Assembly (NCBI GenBank): GCA_964019055.1
Contig: OZ025212.1
Coordinates: forward strand, 12,795,391 to 12,859,390
Length of the DNA stretch: 64,000 bases
Reading direction: 5' to 3'
Source: Anthopleura xanthogrammica
Lineage: Eukaryota > Cnidaria > Anthozoa > Actiniaria > Actiniidae
Part shown: positions 12,372 to 24,300 of the stretch, one piece after another
How positions within the stretch are numbered: the stretch's first letter is position 1
Layout of the letters: each line of letters begins with the position of its first letter
Notes under the pieces: generated by a model
What the model was told of the DNA's origin: nothing
The model's input: the letters and a program-made list of their open reading frames with translations, nothing else
The model's database searches: none
Program-made: the position numbers and the translations under genes

Positions 12372-15300
12372 AGTAAATAATACTAACTCTATTATTCTTA
12401 TTCTATAGTGATGATAATAATAACAACGAATAATGATAATAATAATAATAACAAATAAAAATCATGGATAGTAATAATAATTATAGATCAAATAATAATA
12501 ATGATGATGATAATAATAAAAGTAATAATAATAATCTCCCAAAACGCTGAAATTATTAAAACATGTTATACCTATACTAAGTAAGATGAACTAACATAGT
12601 GATTTCGGAATAAGACTGCAAAAACAATCTATATGAAATTAATCACAAGTTAGCTCAGGCCAGAAGCCCGCAAAGTTGTATGAAAAAAAGGTTCAAAGAA
12701 TCCAAATAAAATGTCAATGATGAGGATGAGGATGAGGATGAGGATGAGGATGAGGATGAGGATGAGGATGAGGATGAGGATGAGGATGAGGATGAGGATG
12801 AGGATGAGGATGAGGATGAGGATGAGGATGAGGATGAGGATGAGGATGAGGATGAGGATGAGGATGAGGAATAAATAGTAAATAATGATAATAATAACTT
12901 TATTTCTGTGTCAAATAATATAGCAATTGCCCACTAAGGTGAATAAAAAATATGAGGTGTAATCGTGGCAATAAGAGTATTAAATTATAAAATCAAATTA
13001 TTATATATTATTATTATTCAAGATGCTAACCTCAGCTTCGAGTTTTTGTACAGCCTGGTGGATCTTGTCATCCATTTCTTGCTCGTTGGAATCCTTCACT
13101 ATGTCATATGCTACTTTAATACTTCCTTCTTCCAACTATTAAAAAATGACAAAAGGAAAAAAAAAAAATTCAATAATCAAATTAAATAATAGATAAATAA
13201 ATAAATTGATAAATAAACAAATAGATAAATTGATAAATGAATAAATAATAAATAATAAATAATAAATAAATAAACAAATTAATAAATTGATAAATGAATT
13301 AATAAATGAATAGATAAATAAATAATAAATAAATAAACAAACAAATTAATAAATTGATAAATAAATAAATAATAAATAAACAAATTAATAAATTGATAAA
13401 TAAATGAATAAATTGATAAATAAATTGATAAATAAATAAATGAATAAATAAATGAATGAATAGAATAGTAGAGAATAAATAGTTTTTCATACCCTGACAT
13501 TTTTGATTTCACTTTCCAACACTTCAAATCTTTTTGCACCATCTCTGATAACCATCCTGTTTAAGAAATTAATCCAACCGAATAAAAATATATTTTTGAG
13601 TAACGTGGCGACTGTCTTTTGCACTACAAGATTGCATGATGGCTACTTACCAAATAAAAGCTAGTAACAGTTTAATCCATTTTTTCACTCACTTGGTTAA
13701 TTTTTCTGTGTTTTTCATATTCTTCAGTTCCTTGAGAGAGCCTGCCAGATGGTATTCTACCTGGAATATCCTGAAAAAAGTTGTCATGGCGACAGTGAGA
13801 GGTATGGACGAAAGGTGTGCTGTGGGAATGCTCGGAAAATCGAGAAACATTGTAACCGAAAAATTGTCAACGCTTCCTAATATGAAGCAAATTTTTGTCT
13901 AAATGAATTGCTTAACAGCCATTTTTTTTATTTGCAATGGCAGGAAGAAAATAAGAGAGAAAACTTAAAGAGAGGGCAGAGAGAAAACACCAAAAAGGGA
14001 GTTTTGAAAACATCTTACTTTTTTGTCTTGGTTTTTTTCTTTTGTTTCTCGGACGATATCTTATTACGATCTGCGAAACAAAAAATGAAATTCACTGGTG
14101 TGTCTTATATAAGACCCAGTTCAAACATCGAACTTCTCATGAGCCGAACGCATTGAAAACAATGGATAATAAGGCGGTCTTCTTTGATGTCATTAGGTTC
14201 GGCTCATGTGAAGATTGATGTTTGAACTGAGCCAAACATTTATTGTAGTTTAGTCTTGTGAGTTGAAATGTTCCCTCCGTAACAGAATATACTAATATAC
14301 TAATTCTTGGTAGGGCTGAAAAACGAGTCAGCGGTTTTGGGTAAAATCACCTGCTTGGGTTACCGCCTATGGTTTTTAAAATAATCTCGAAATCAGCTAC
14401 AAAAGTGCAGAAGGTAAGCTTATTTCTTGAAGGCGAATAAAAAATTGTATTCTAATCTAAGGTTTCTTTTTATTGTATGTAGAACTTTTCTAATGTTTGT
14501 GCTACTAGTAATATGATTTTCCCCAAAAACCTCGACCAATTTTCGTGTGACATGCAAAATTTTCCAGCGGCCATGTTTGTTTTCTTGGACAATTTGGCAC
14601 ATGCGCATACGTTTTTCAGCCTTGTCCTAGTTCTTACCACTGGAGATTTTGTTCCTAGGTTTTTCAGCTTCATCTGCTTCTGATTTTCCTGTCTTTTCAG
14701 GGTTTTGCAGCGTTTGAGACTTTGGCGTCACTTTTTCTGGTTTTTCACCAGGATTTTTCTTGTTTTCAGGCTTTTCTGGTATTTTAGGCAGACCTGTAGC
14801 TGAAACTCCTTGCTCTACACGAAGGTTAAAATAAACATAGTTTATTTTTGGCCTATACCATGAATGATGTGAATGACGCGTCTATTGTGTTATAATGCAT
14901 GCTGCTATTTATAACCTGATGCGTAGCGGAGTGCTTCTCAACACTACTAGCTTCTCGAGTGTTCTGACAATCCCCAAGTGCATGCTTTATAAATTTACAC
15001 AGCACAGCAAACAAGTTTTCTTTCATAAAATAAAAATAGTAGCCGTTATTTCAGACACGAATGATGAAATAGAAAGCACGTGCTGAGTTCGTGCTCTCAT
15101 AATGCACGAACTCTCAACCAATCAGAACGCGAGATTTATAACCGTTATTCTATAAACTGTAATAATACATGTCTCTTCTATTTTACCTGGATTACACGTC
15201 ATGGTTTCTGAATTACGCAGCTTTTTCTGGGTTCCATTTTTAAAGAGTCCATTTTCATCAACACACCAGCAAATCTTCTGATATGAATCGTCAGTGATGT

Positions 15301-18300
15301 TCTTACATTGAATTGCCATAAACTTGCCATCAGATCCACAGGATGGTAAGAACATCCCAAACGGCATCCTGGAATACAAAGTAGTATTTGACACATTGAG
15401 AACATATTGGAGCAAATCCAAAGTTTTATTTGACGATGGCACCGGGAGTTATTACTGCTCTGACTTAGATCTGCCCAAAGGTTGTTTCAGGGTTTGATCT
15501 GTGAGTTAGCCGTGCCCTGACTTGGATCAGCCCAAAGGTTGTTTCAGGGTTTGATCTGTGAGTTAGCCGTGCCCTGACTTAGATCAGCCCAAAGGTTGTT
15601 TCAGGGTTTGATCTTTGAGTTAGCCAGGTTGTTCCATGCTCAATAAAACGGTTTCTAGACAATGAGTCCAAAAAAGTGAGATAAGAGTGAGATCATCAAA
15701 CTATGTACATTTGCTCAGCAGATAGGGCAAAGCCGCACTTCTACCATACAGCGGGTGCCTGATAGCTCAGACGAGGATCAAACCACGGCTCTCTCGCTTA
15801 GAATGCAGCGTCAGGACACCCACTTCCCTTTATAGAGATAGGATAAAGGTTGATTGAAAGATTCTATGTTCGTTACCTTTTCGCGTAAAGCATGTTCTGT
15901 GAGCTTGATGATGGTCGGCTATGATTGCCTTGACTGGATCGCATTGATCCCCATCCTGGTTGACTTGATCCCATTGATCCTGGTTGACTTGATCCCATTG
16001 ATCCCCATCCTGGTTGTCTTGATCCCATTGATCCTGGTTGACTTGATCCCATTGATCCCCATCCTGGTTGTCTTGATCCCATTGATCCTGGTCCTGCTTG
16101 CCTTGATCCCATTGATCCTGGTTGACTTGATCCCATTGATCCCCATCCTGGTTGTCTTGATCTCATTGAGCCTGGTCCTGCTTGCCTTGATCCCATCGAT
16201 CCCAAAGACCTTGATCCCATTGATCCCGAGGACCTTGATCTCATTGATCCTGACCTTGACCTTAATCCACGCCTTAATCGTTTCATCTTACCGTCGTCCA
16301 TAATCAACGCTTCATTCTCCAGATCTATCGACCTCTTTCCTCTTCGTCTAAACCCTCCAGATTGTCTGCTACGACTTGGTCCACCCCTTGAATGTGATGA
16401 TGACCCTCGTGATCCTTGATTACCAGCTCCTTGACTCCTTGTTCCCATTCCACCTCGTTGCGAACCTTGAGGTGCTTTTCTTTGGGGTGACCATGGACTT
16501 CCTCCCCCTCTTCCTCCCATTGACCACGATTGCTGACCTCTTTGACTTCTTCCCCCTCCTCCTCCTCCTCCTCTTCTCCCTGGCCAGTTCTGGAGCATCT
16601 GTTGTATATTTTGACCTAAAGAACTCAATTTCCATCCCTTGGATACAGAGGATAATTTCTTCTTGTAAAGATTCTTCTTTTCCATAGCCATAACTCCTGT
16701 CCGCCGCATAATCTGACAAGTTGTGGCTGATTGTAAAAAAAAAAAAAACACGAAAGGAATACATATTAGGTTATTCAGATAATCTGAGATCATAATAGCG
16801 AAAGTATTAACGATCCAAGATTTTTTAGGACATCAAAAGAAGAAAGTGGATTCGAAGCCCAGTATATGCAAACTGCTGACATCTCCTCGTTTCTCTAACT
16901 GCTCTGTCACCTCTTTGATAGAAGGGATTGTTTTGGCATTTCGGGACTAAAGGACATGGCATAAATTGTAACTTACATTTTACAACCATCACTCCTCGTA
17001 AGGAGCTCTTGTGTGAGGTTCACTATACACGCACTACCACTACATTCACTATTTACAACACACAACACTCAACTCACATGTTGATTTTAACGGAGGGGGA
17101 AAAGCCGGAGAAAAACCCGTCTTGCAAGGGAGAGAACAACACATCAGAAAAACTCGACTCGCATATGCTGCTCAGCCAGTAATTGGCTTGCCCGTTGGGA
17201 ATTGTGGAATGGCAGGATCACTGGGATTTGCAGGAAGTGAGGGCCACCCAGCATGGATTACGTGCGCGATGACGGAACTGGCGGAGTCACTGATGGGGCG
17301 TTTCTCTGTATCATTTATCTTGAAAAACCAGTTTTACCTGTTTTACCTGCTGAGCAATTGACTTTCTCATCCTTGTCATTGACAAACTCTACTCGACACT
17401 TGTTGCAGGAATTGATCTTGCAGGTTGCCTGAGGATGTGCCGCACATGTTGCAAACTGACATGGATCTATGAACATGCGGCACTGGACAGGACGCCTGCC
17501 ACTTGGACATGCTGAAAAGAAAAAAATAAATTGACCGTTCAATAGTCCCTTTCACAGTTCCCTGCGCCATCTTGAAAGGTAACCGTGCCTTTGCATCGAA
17601 GCTAGACGAACAGTGACATTGCAATGATAGAGACCTTTTATTAACACATTGGAAAATTATGTCTCGCTTCGATGCAAAGGCACGGCTACCTTTCAAGATG
17701 GCGCAGGGAACTGTGAAAGGGACTACTGCGCAAAATTAGCTCAAGTTGAGGGCCAGTTTGGGACGAGAAGATAAGGGTACGTGGTTTAGCGGCAGTACAC
17801 TCGCCTTGCACTTCCGGTGACACAGATTCGTTTTCTAGACTGAAAATCGTAAATGAGCAGTTTATTTTATTGGATCTGATTTGATTTGAAATTTTTCTCC
17901 GGTTTTCGTTCCTCTGCAAAACCTAACAAGCTAAATTCCAATTCGATCTGTGAGATATCCGTGCCCTGACTTATAGATCAGCCCAGCGGTGCAATTGATT
18001 TCTCAATTTCGAAAATATTCAATTCAACTATTTAAATGGAAAAATGTTATATCTTAGTCGCAATGCATGATGGGATAAAAGTGGATCCTCCTCTGATAAA
18101 ATTTAAATTATACATAAAAGCACATGTAGCAATTTGAAAAATTGCTTTACTTACTTGGTTTGGACTCCAAGGTGCAGTTAACTGGCTTTCCATTGGAGTC
18201 AAAGAATTCTGCCTTGCAATTGTTGCATGGGTTCATCTTGCACTTGGCATCACGATTAGCTGGGCACCACGAGGAGCGGCATGTATCGTAGGGACAGGAC

Positions 18301-21300
18301 GTCGCTGTCTGACCGGCAGGGCAATCTGTAAATAATACACATCTTCATATAACTATCACGCCAGAATACTATAGTTAACAATTAGTCCTCGAGTCCGAAT
18401 GGCCTACGAGTTAATAGCCCATGAGGCCCAAGGCCGAATGGGCTATTGACTCGTAGGCCATGAGGGCGAGAGGTCTAATTGTTTTAGTAAAAACCTACTA
18501 ATCGGTCCAATAAAAGGATGCAAAAAGTTTTGGATTTTGCTTTAAATATATATTTTTTGGTTTTCAAAACCGGCGCTTTTCGCTACTAGAGGTCTATCAC
18601 TAATAGACCCCTAGTAGCTCAGCCAATCACAGGGCTCGATTGGTGATAGACCATTAGTAGGTTTTTTCTAATTTCCAATAGTTCTCTGTTGCGCAGGGTT
18701 AGTCTCGATTTTGTGTAAAATATTATTGTGTTCAGGTGCGTTGAAAGTGTTTGTTCATTCTATACTTTACCGTTGGTATTTATGAATATTCTGACACTGA
18801 AATGAGTATAATCCATTTATCCTCCTTTGATCTGCCTTATAACCATTATCGTTGAAGTGCGACCCTCGACGTTTGATGTCTCGTTGGCCAACTAGCATTT
18901 CGACGGCCGTCAGTCGAATAACTTAACTAGGAAAATTACATTTTGAGAGAAATTTTAGACTGAATTAGAAGTTTTAGACGAAATGGAATTAAAATTATTA
19001 ATTCAGTCCAAAATCTCCCTCAAGATGTTTTTTTTTTTCCTTTTGCAAACGAGACATCAAACGTCGCGGGCCACACTTCAACGAAAAACGGTTATAAAAT
19101 GAGATTGCTAGTTCAATCTTCAAAACCAACTCATTTCAATACCTACCACAATCAACCTTGGTGTTATTTCGGTCATAAAACTCAGGCTTGCAGTGGTTGC
19201 AGTAGTTCATCCTACAGCGAGCAGTCGGGTTCGCTGGACACTTGGCGCATGCGCATGAATCTCCATGCATACACATCTTGAACTGTTGTCCCTTTGGACA
19301 CGCTGAAATACACCAACAGAATCAATCAGAATACAGTTGAAGCAAAATTAAGTGCGCACTTTTTTTCTTATGAACGGCTGATATGATCTTTTACAGAAAA
19401 AAAAATGCATGATCAAGAGATTGGTCATTCTTATAACAGGGACACATTTAGAGCCCAAAGTCTCCAGGGATATCAGCAAAAAAAATTTTTTTTAAAGATA
19501 ATCAAGAGAATGACAAGTGGTTCAAAAAGGGAAAGGCAAGCATTACATCCAAAAATCTCGAGATTATAGGTGAAAAAATTAAAAAAGGAAGAAATAATAC
19601 TCAAGGTAATGACACGCGGATGAAAATGAAAAGATGGGAACCCTTTGTCGAATTTTGTTTGTGAATTCTGAGGAAACTCCTGACCTGGTTTTACTGGTTT
19701 TACGCAGGTTTTTCCGTGTCCACTGTTGCAGCATTTCTTTACTCCATCACAGTCCCCATCAGATTCACATGAGGCCAAACTCTTGGAAGGAGCTTCACTT
19801 GGGAGGACTGGGCATGAGCCTGGTTTGGGTACAGCTGAAAAACAAGAAAAAATATAATGAATAACTAATATGAATAACGAATGAACAAAAAACAAAAACA
19901 AGAAACGAAAATGAAACAAAAAGATAAGATAAAAAAAGAAATACAATAAAGCGAAAACAAAAAAAACAAAAAACACACAAAACAACAACGAAAAAAAGAA
20001 GCCAAAAAACAAACAAAAAACAAAAAAAATTAACCTACGAAAAATGCCAAAGCAATAAGAAACAAAACAAATAAGACAAACACTAAAACCGACAAAAAAT
20101 GTGCAAAAATAAACAAATAAAAACTGGTAAACTAAACTAAGATGGATTTGTTTTGCTGGTCATCCATCCATTCAGGAAATGTTTATCTATCCGGCTAGTT
20201 GCCATCACTAATACATACATGATATAGTACAGTTCGATAGTTTCCCCTTGGTTTTAGTATTTTTACGAGGAATACCATTCATCTTTACACACCAGCAGAC
20301 ATCTCCCACGCACTGGATCGGTGAGAATTTGCCGTCTCTCTGACACTTTGGCACGAAGACCCTCTTGGCGAGCATTTCAAGGTGTTCAACCTTTCTCCGA
20401 CATTGTTTCTCTAGAATGGATGTCATGTGAGATGAAAGGTGTTGAAAATAATTCCAGTTCTTTGTGCTTCGGGATGTCCCGTTGTTTCGGGACGAAGACC
20501 CGTTGCTTTGCGACCACTTGGACTGGAATGTTGAGTTTCTTCGAGAGAACGCCACACAAGAAGCGCTAACCTTTTCTACCAGATTTTGAATGGCATTCAG
20601 TCTCATTAACGCTTCTCGACGGGAAACTTGACAACCTGATAAAACTACAATAGCAAAATTACTCAAGGCGTATTTATAAACTTTAAATTACAAAAAAATG
20701 AAATATATTTATCTACAAAACGAAAAGAAGAGACGGACAAAATAATAATAAAAGGTTACAAAACTACAAAACAATCTATGGTAAAACTTGAGCCGGCGAT
20801 GTGCGTGCGCATAACTTAATCAGCTTATAACTGGTCAGTGTGGACCCATATTCGCATGTCATTGTGTGACGCCGTTGATGACGACTCGGCGCATGCTCAA
20901 TGGGTCACCGATCGGAGCACTACAAAAACAAAAGCCAGTAAAGCGAGAAAGGCTTGCGGAAATATAGAAACGACGAAAAGGGACCTCTGCTAACACGGTA
21001 CTCATTAAAGAAAGATGGTTCAAAATTGTAGATTTTTACCTGGCTGTGATCCATTACACGATGGTCTTCCATGGCGCATGTGTCGTCTTGTATTGTTTCT
21101 CTCATGTCCATGTTCATCTACACACCAGCACTGTCTCTTATCGTAGCTACACTGTGTTGCAGAAAATCTTCCATTTTTCGTGCATCTTGGAGTGTGGTGA
21201 TGCAGCAGCGAGGTGGTTCCAAGCATGTGAGTCAAACGATGGATATGACAAGGAGCATGAACTGTTGAGTTTGAGATGAAAAAAAAAATCAGTGATGAAA

Positions 21301-24300
21301 AAGCACTAAAGCTCTTTCTTTATAAATTTTTTATCGTAACATTGAAAATTGAAGCTATTTACTGTGATACAAAAAATAATGTTCGTGATCCCTTACCCTT
21401 AACGCAGTCAAGCTGGTTGCCATGAGAATCGAAGAATTCTGGTCTGCACGTCCCACAAGTGTTAATACGGCACGTGGCGTTCTCGTGACCAGGACACGTG
21501 ACTAGTCTGCAAAGCATGCTGGGACAGTTGTTCATCATTGGCTTGTCTTTAGGGCAAACTACAAAGGAAAAGGGAGTTGGAGTAAAAATACATACTGACA
21601 ATGCAAGCGGGGGAAGTAACAATCTTACCTGACTGGATAGTCGTATTTTTGTACTTCTCGCAGGGTAGGTTGAAGCACATGTTCTCTTTCAGGAAACCGT
21701 GTTTACCATGATGACCGTGCTTGCCATGATGACCGTTTTTACCATGATGACCGTGCTTGCCATGATGACCGTGTTTACCATGATGGCCGTGCTTGCCATG
21801 ATGACCGTGTTTACCATGATGACCGTGTCCAGCATGATGACCGTGTTTATGATGACCGTGTTTACCATGAGCATGATGACCGTGTTTGCCATGATGACCA
21901 TGTTTACTATGATGACCATGGCGACCACGTCTACCATGTACGTCGCTTCCATTGTTTTTGTCATCATTTCCAACGTCATCATAAACATCATTATCGTAAT
22001 CATCACCACTATCATCAAAACTACCATCTTCTCCACCACTGTCATACATGTCACTACCATCACCATCATTAACAGCATCATCATCAGCATCAGCATCATC
22101 ACCAACATCTTTAGCACCACTCACATCCATATCATCATCACCACCATCATCATTACCATCATCAACGGCATCATCATCACCACCAACATCTTTAGCACCA
22201 CTCACATCCATATCATCATCTGCATCATCATCATTACCACTGAAATCTTCTTGATCGTCAACATCATCGCCACTGAATGCATCGTCACCATCACCTTTAG
22301 CCTCATCATCATCATCACCACTAACATCATCATTGGCATCATTGTCACCATCACCACTACTACCTCTCAAGTCATCACCGTTGTTGCTGCTCTCATCATC
22401 TCTAGTGTCATCATCACCAGCCACATCACCACTATCGTCATAATCGTGGTCATCATCATCATCATCATCAACATCGTCATCATCTTGCATATCATTGTCA
22501 CTGTTTGTATCATTACTAGACTTGTCCTTCGTTATCCAGTTTCTTTCCCATCCTAGGACAAAAAGAAAGCAGTCAGTCATGTCAAAAGTATATCTTTCAA
22601 ATAAGTTATACACTTTTTTAATTCAGTAAATGGGAAAGAGATGCTTGTTTTCTCTTTTCGTCCCTGTGCTTCGATCGAGGGTACTTCTCCAGGTTCTTTG
22701 GTTTTCCTCCCTCTGCAAACATCAACTTATAAATTCCAATTTGATCATGGAACGATTGCCAGAAGTTTGCTAGCCACTGGCTGTGTTAAATTTACAAAAA
22801 CGTTTAGGGCAAGAAAAACCATGAAGAAATATATTTCATTACTTCAGCAGACGAAAGATGCCTCTTTATCTTATCACATTACCATAAGAAGGTGGCCTCA
22901 AAAGAGGTTTCAAACAAGATTCTCCACATCCAGTCCAACAGCACTTCAAGTCTCCTGAACACTCATGATCCGCAGTACAATTACTTGGGCAACTGAGGGA
23001 TTTATTTCCGTGTCGATCAACAGGGAAATTTGGTCTTGGGCAGAAACCTTTCTTCACTGGTGGGCAAAAATGTGAAAAAATGTAAATACGAATACAAAAA
23101 ATAACATAAATAGTACATACAAAAGACTGACCGACCAACCGACTGACCGACCGACCGACCGACCGACCGACCGACCGACCGACCGACCGACCGACTGACA
23201 TGACTGACTGACTGACTGACTGACTGACTGACCGACTGGCTGACAGTGGTTCCGCAGAGTGGCTCTTCTTCCACTGGATTCCAATTGGAATTTAGAATTA
23301 AGCTTATAAGATTAATTATATCCATTTTGAAATCACAGGTGATTCCTGCAACCTGATTGGCTCCAGCAGTGCGATTTAATCACAAATCAGTTCAATTACC
23401 ATTATAAATCGAAAATATGATTAAATTTTTCACATGAACAACTTATGCGAATTACTTACCAGGAATGCATACATAGTTGATTTTGATGTACTTCACTTTT
23501 CTCACACATTTTTTACCGAGCATTCTTGCATTTACTGCCAGTAAGCAGCGGTGCTTTCCTTCACATCGCTTCTTCACTTTGTGAACAATTTTCGTCCTGT
23601 TACATCTTGTAGCATTGGACGTTTCGTTGATCGTCGAGACGTTCTTGTGTGGCTCACAGGTTTTACATTGTTTGATTGGTTTGGTACCAAGGAAAATATT
23701 TTTGAGAGAGAGAACTCTTCTTTTGCCACAAAGCAGCTGGGTTCTTTGCTTAGGGCAGACGTACTTGGTTTGAAATGCTTTGAAAACAAACCGAAAAAGT
23801 ATTTATATTTTCAATATTTTATCAAACAATCAAACAAATAAACAGAAAAATAAGCAAATAAACAAACTACCTTATATGTAAACAAACAAACAAACCAACA
23901 CACAAACAGACAAAAAATATGAGTGCAAACGAACAAACAAATGAACGAACGAAACAAGCAAGCAAGATAGCAAGCCGCAAACAAACGGTAAACAAGTAAA
24001 CCAAGAATGACAAAGAAAAACAAGCAAGACAAGTAGCACTGACAAATAAACTGAAGAGGCTAACAAAGAAAAACAAACTTACAAGCAAACAAACAATATA
24101 CAAATAATCAATAAACAAACAGACGAACAAGGAGGCGGATAAAAACCCCGAAAGTTTTAAAATACCTTTTTTCTTGGAACATTTAGACTTTCCCTTGGTA
24201 AACGAATCGTGTTTAGATTTTCCTTCTTCATCCACGTTCCAAGACAAGCCCACAGCAGGCCATGTTTGTACACAACTATAGCTGCCATCAATGTCACATC

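Larger units (their letters stand above)
17347..19302 (-). other. mosaic gene: eight-cysteine modules 2-4
   Basis: Exons 19147-19302, 18155-18325 and 17347-17511 each encode one module. Their conserved cores are CPANPTARCRMNYCNHCKPE, CPANRDAKCKMNPCNNCKAE and HPQATCKINSCNKCRVEF, each ending in V-x-C. The first has nine cysteines (an extra CAC). They are tandem duplicates of the 21397-21558 module and are separated by introns carrying transposon copies. Confidence 0.82.

Noticed and set aside
15854..16303. Plus-strand Leu/Ile/Pro-repeat ORF
   Set aside because: Antisense shadow of the GSMGSRQPG coding repeat of the mosaic gene.
21699..22556. Plus-strand Met/Thr/Ile-rich ORF of 285 codons
   Set aside because: Shadow of the Asp/His-rich coding exon on the minus strand, which has splice sites and frame continuity.
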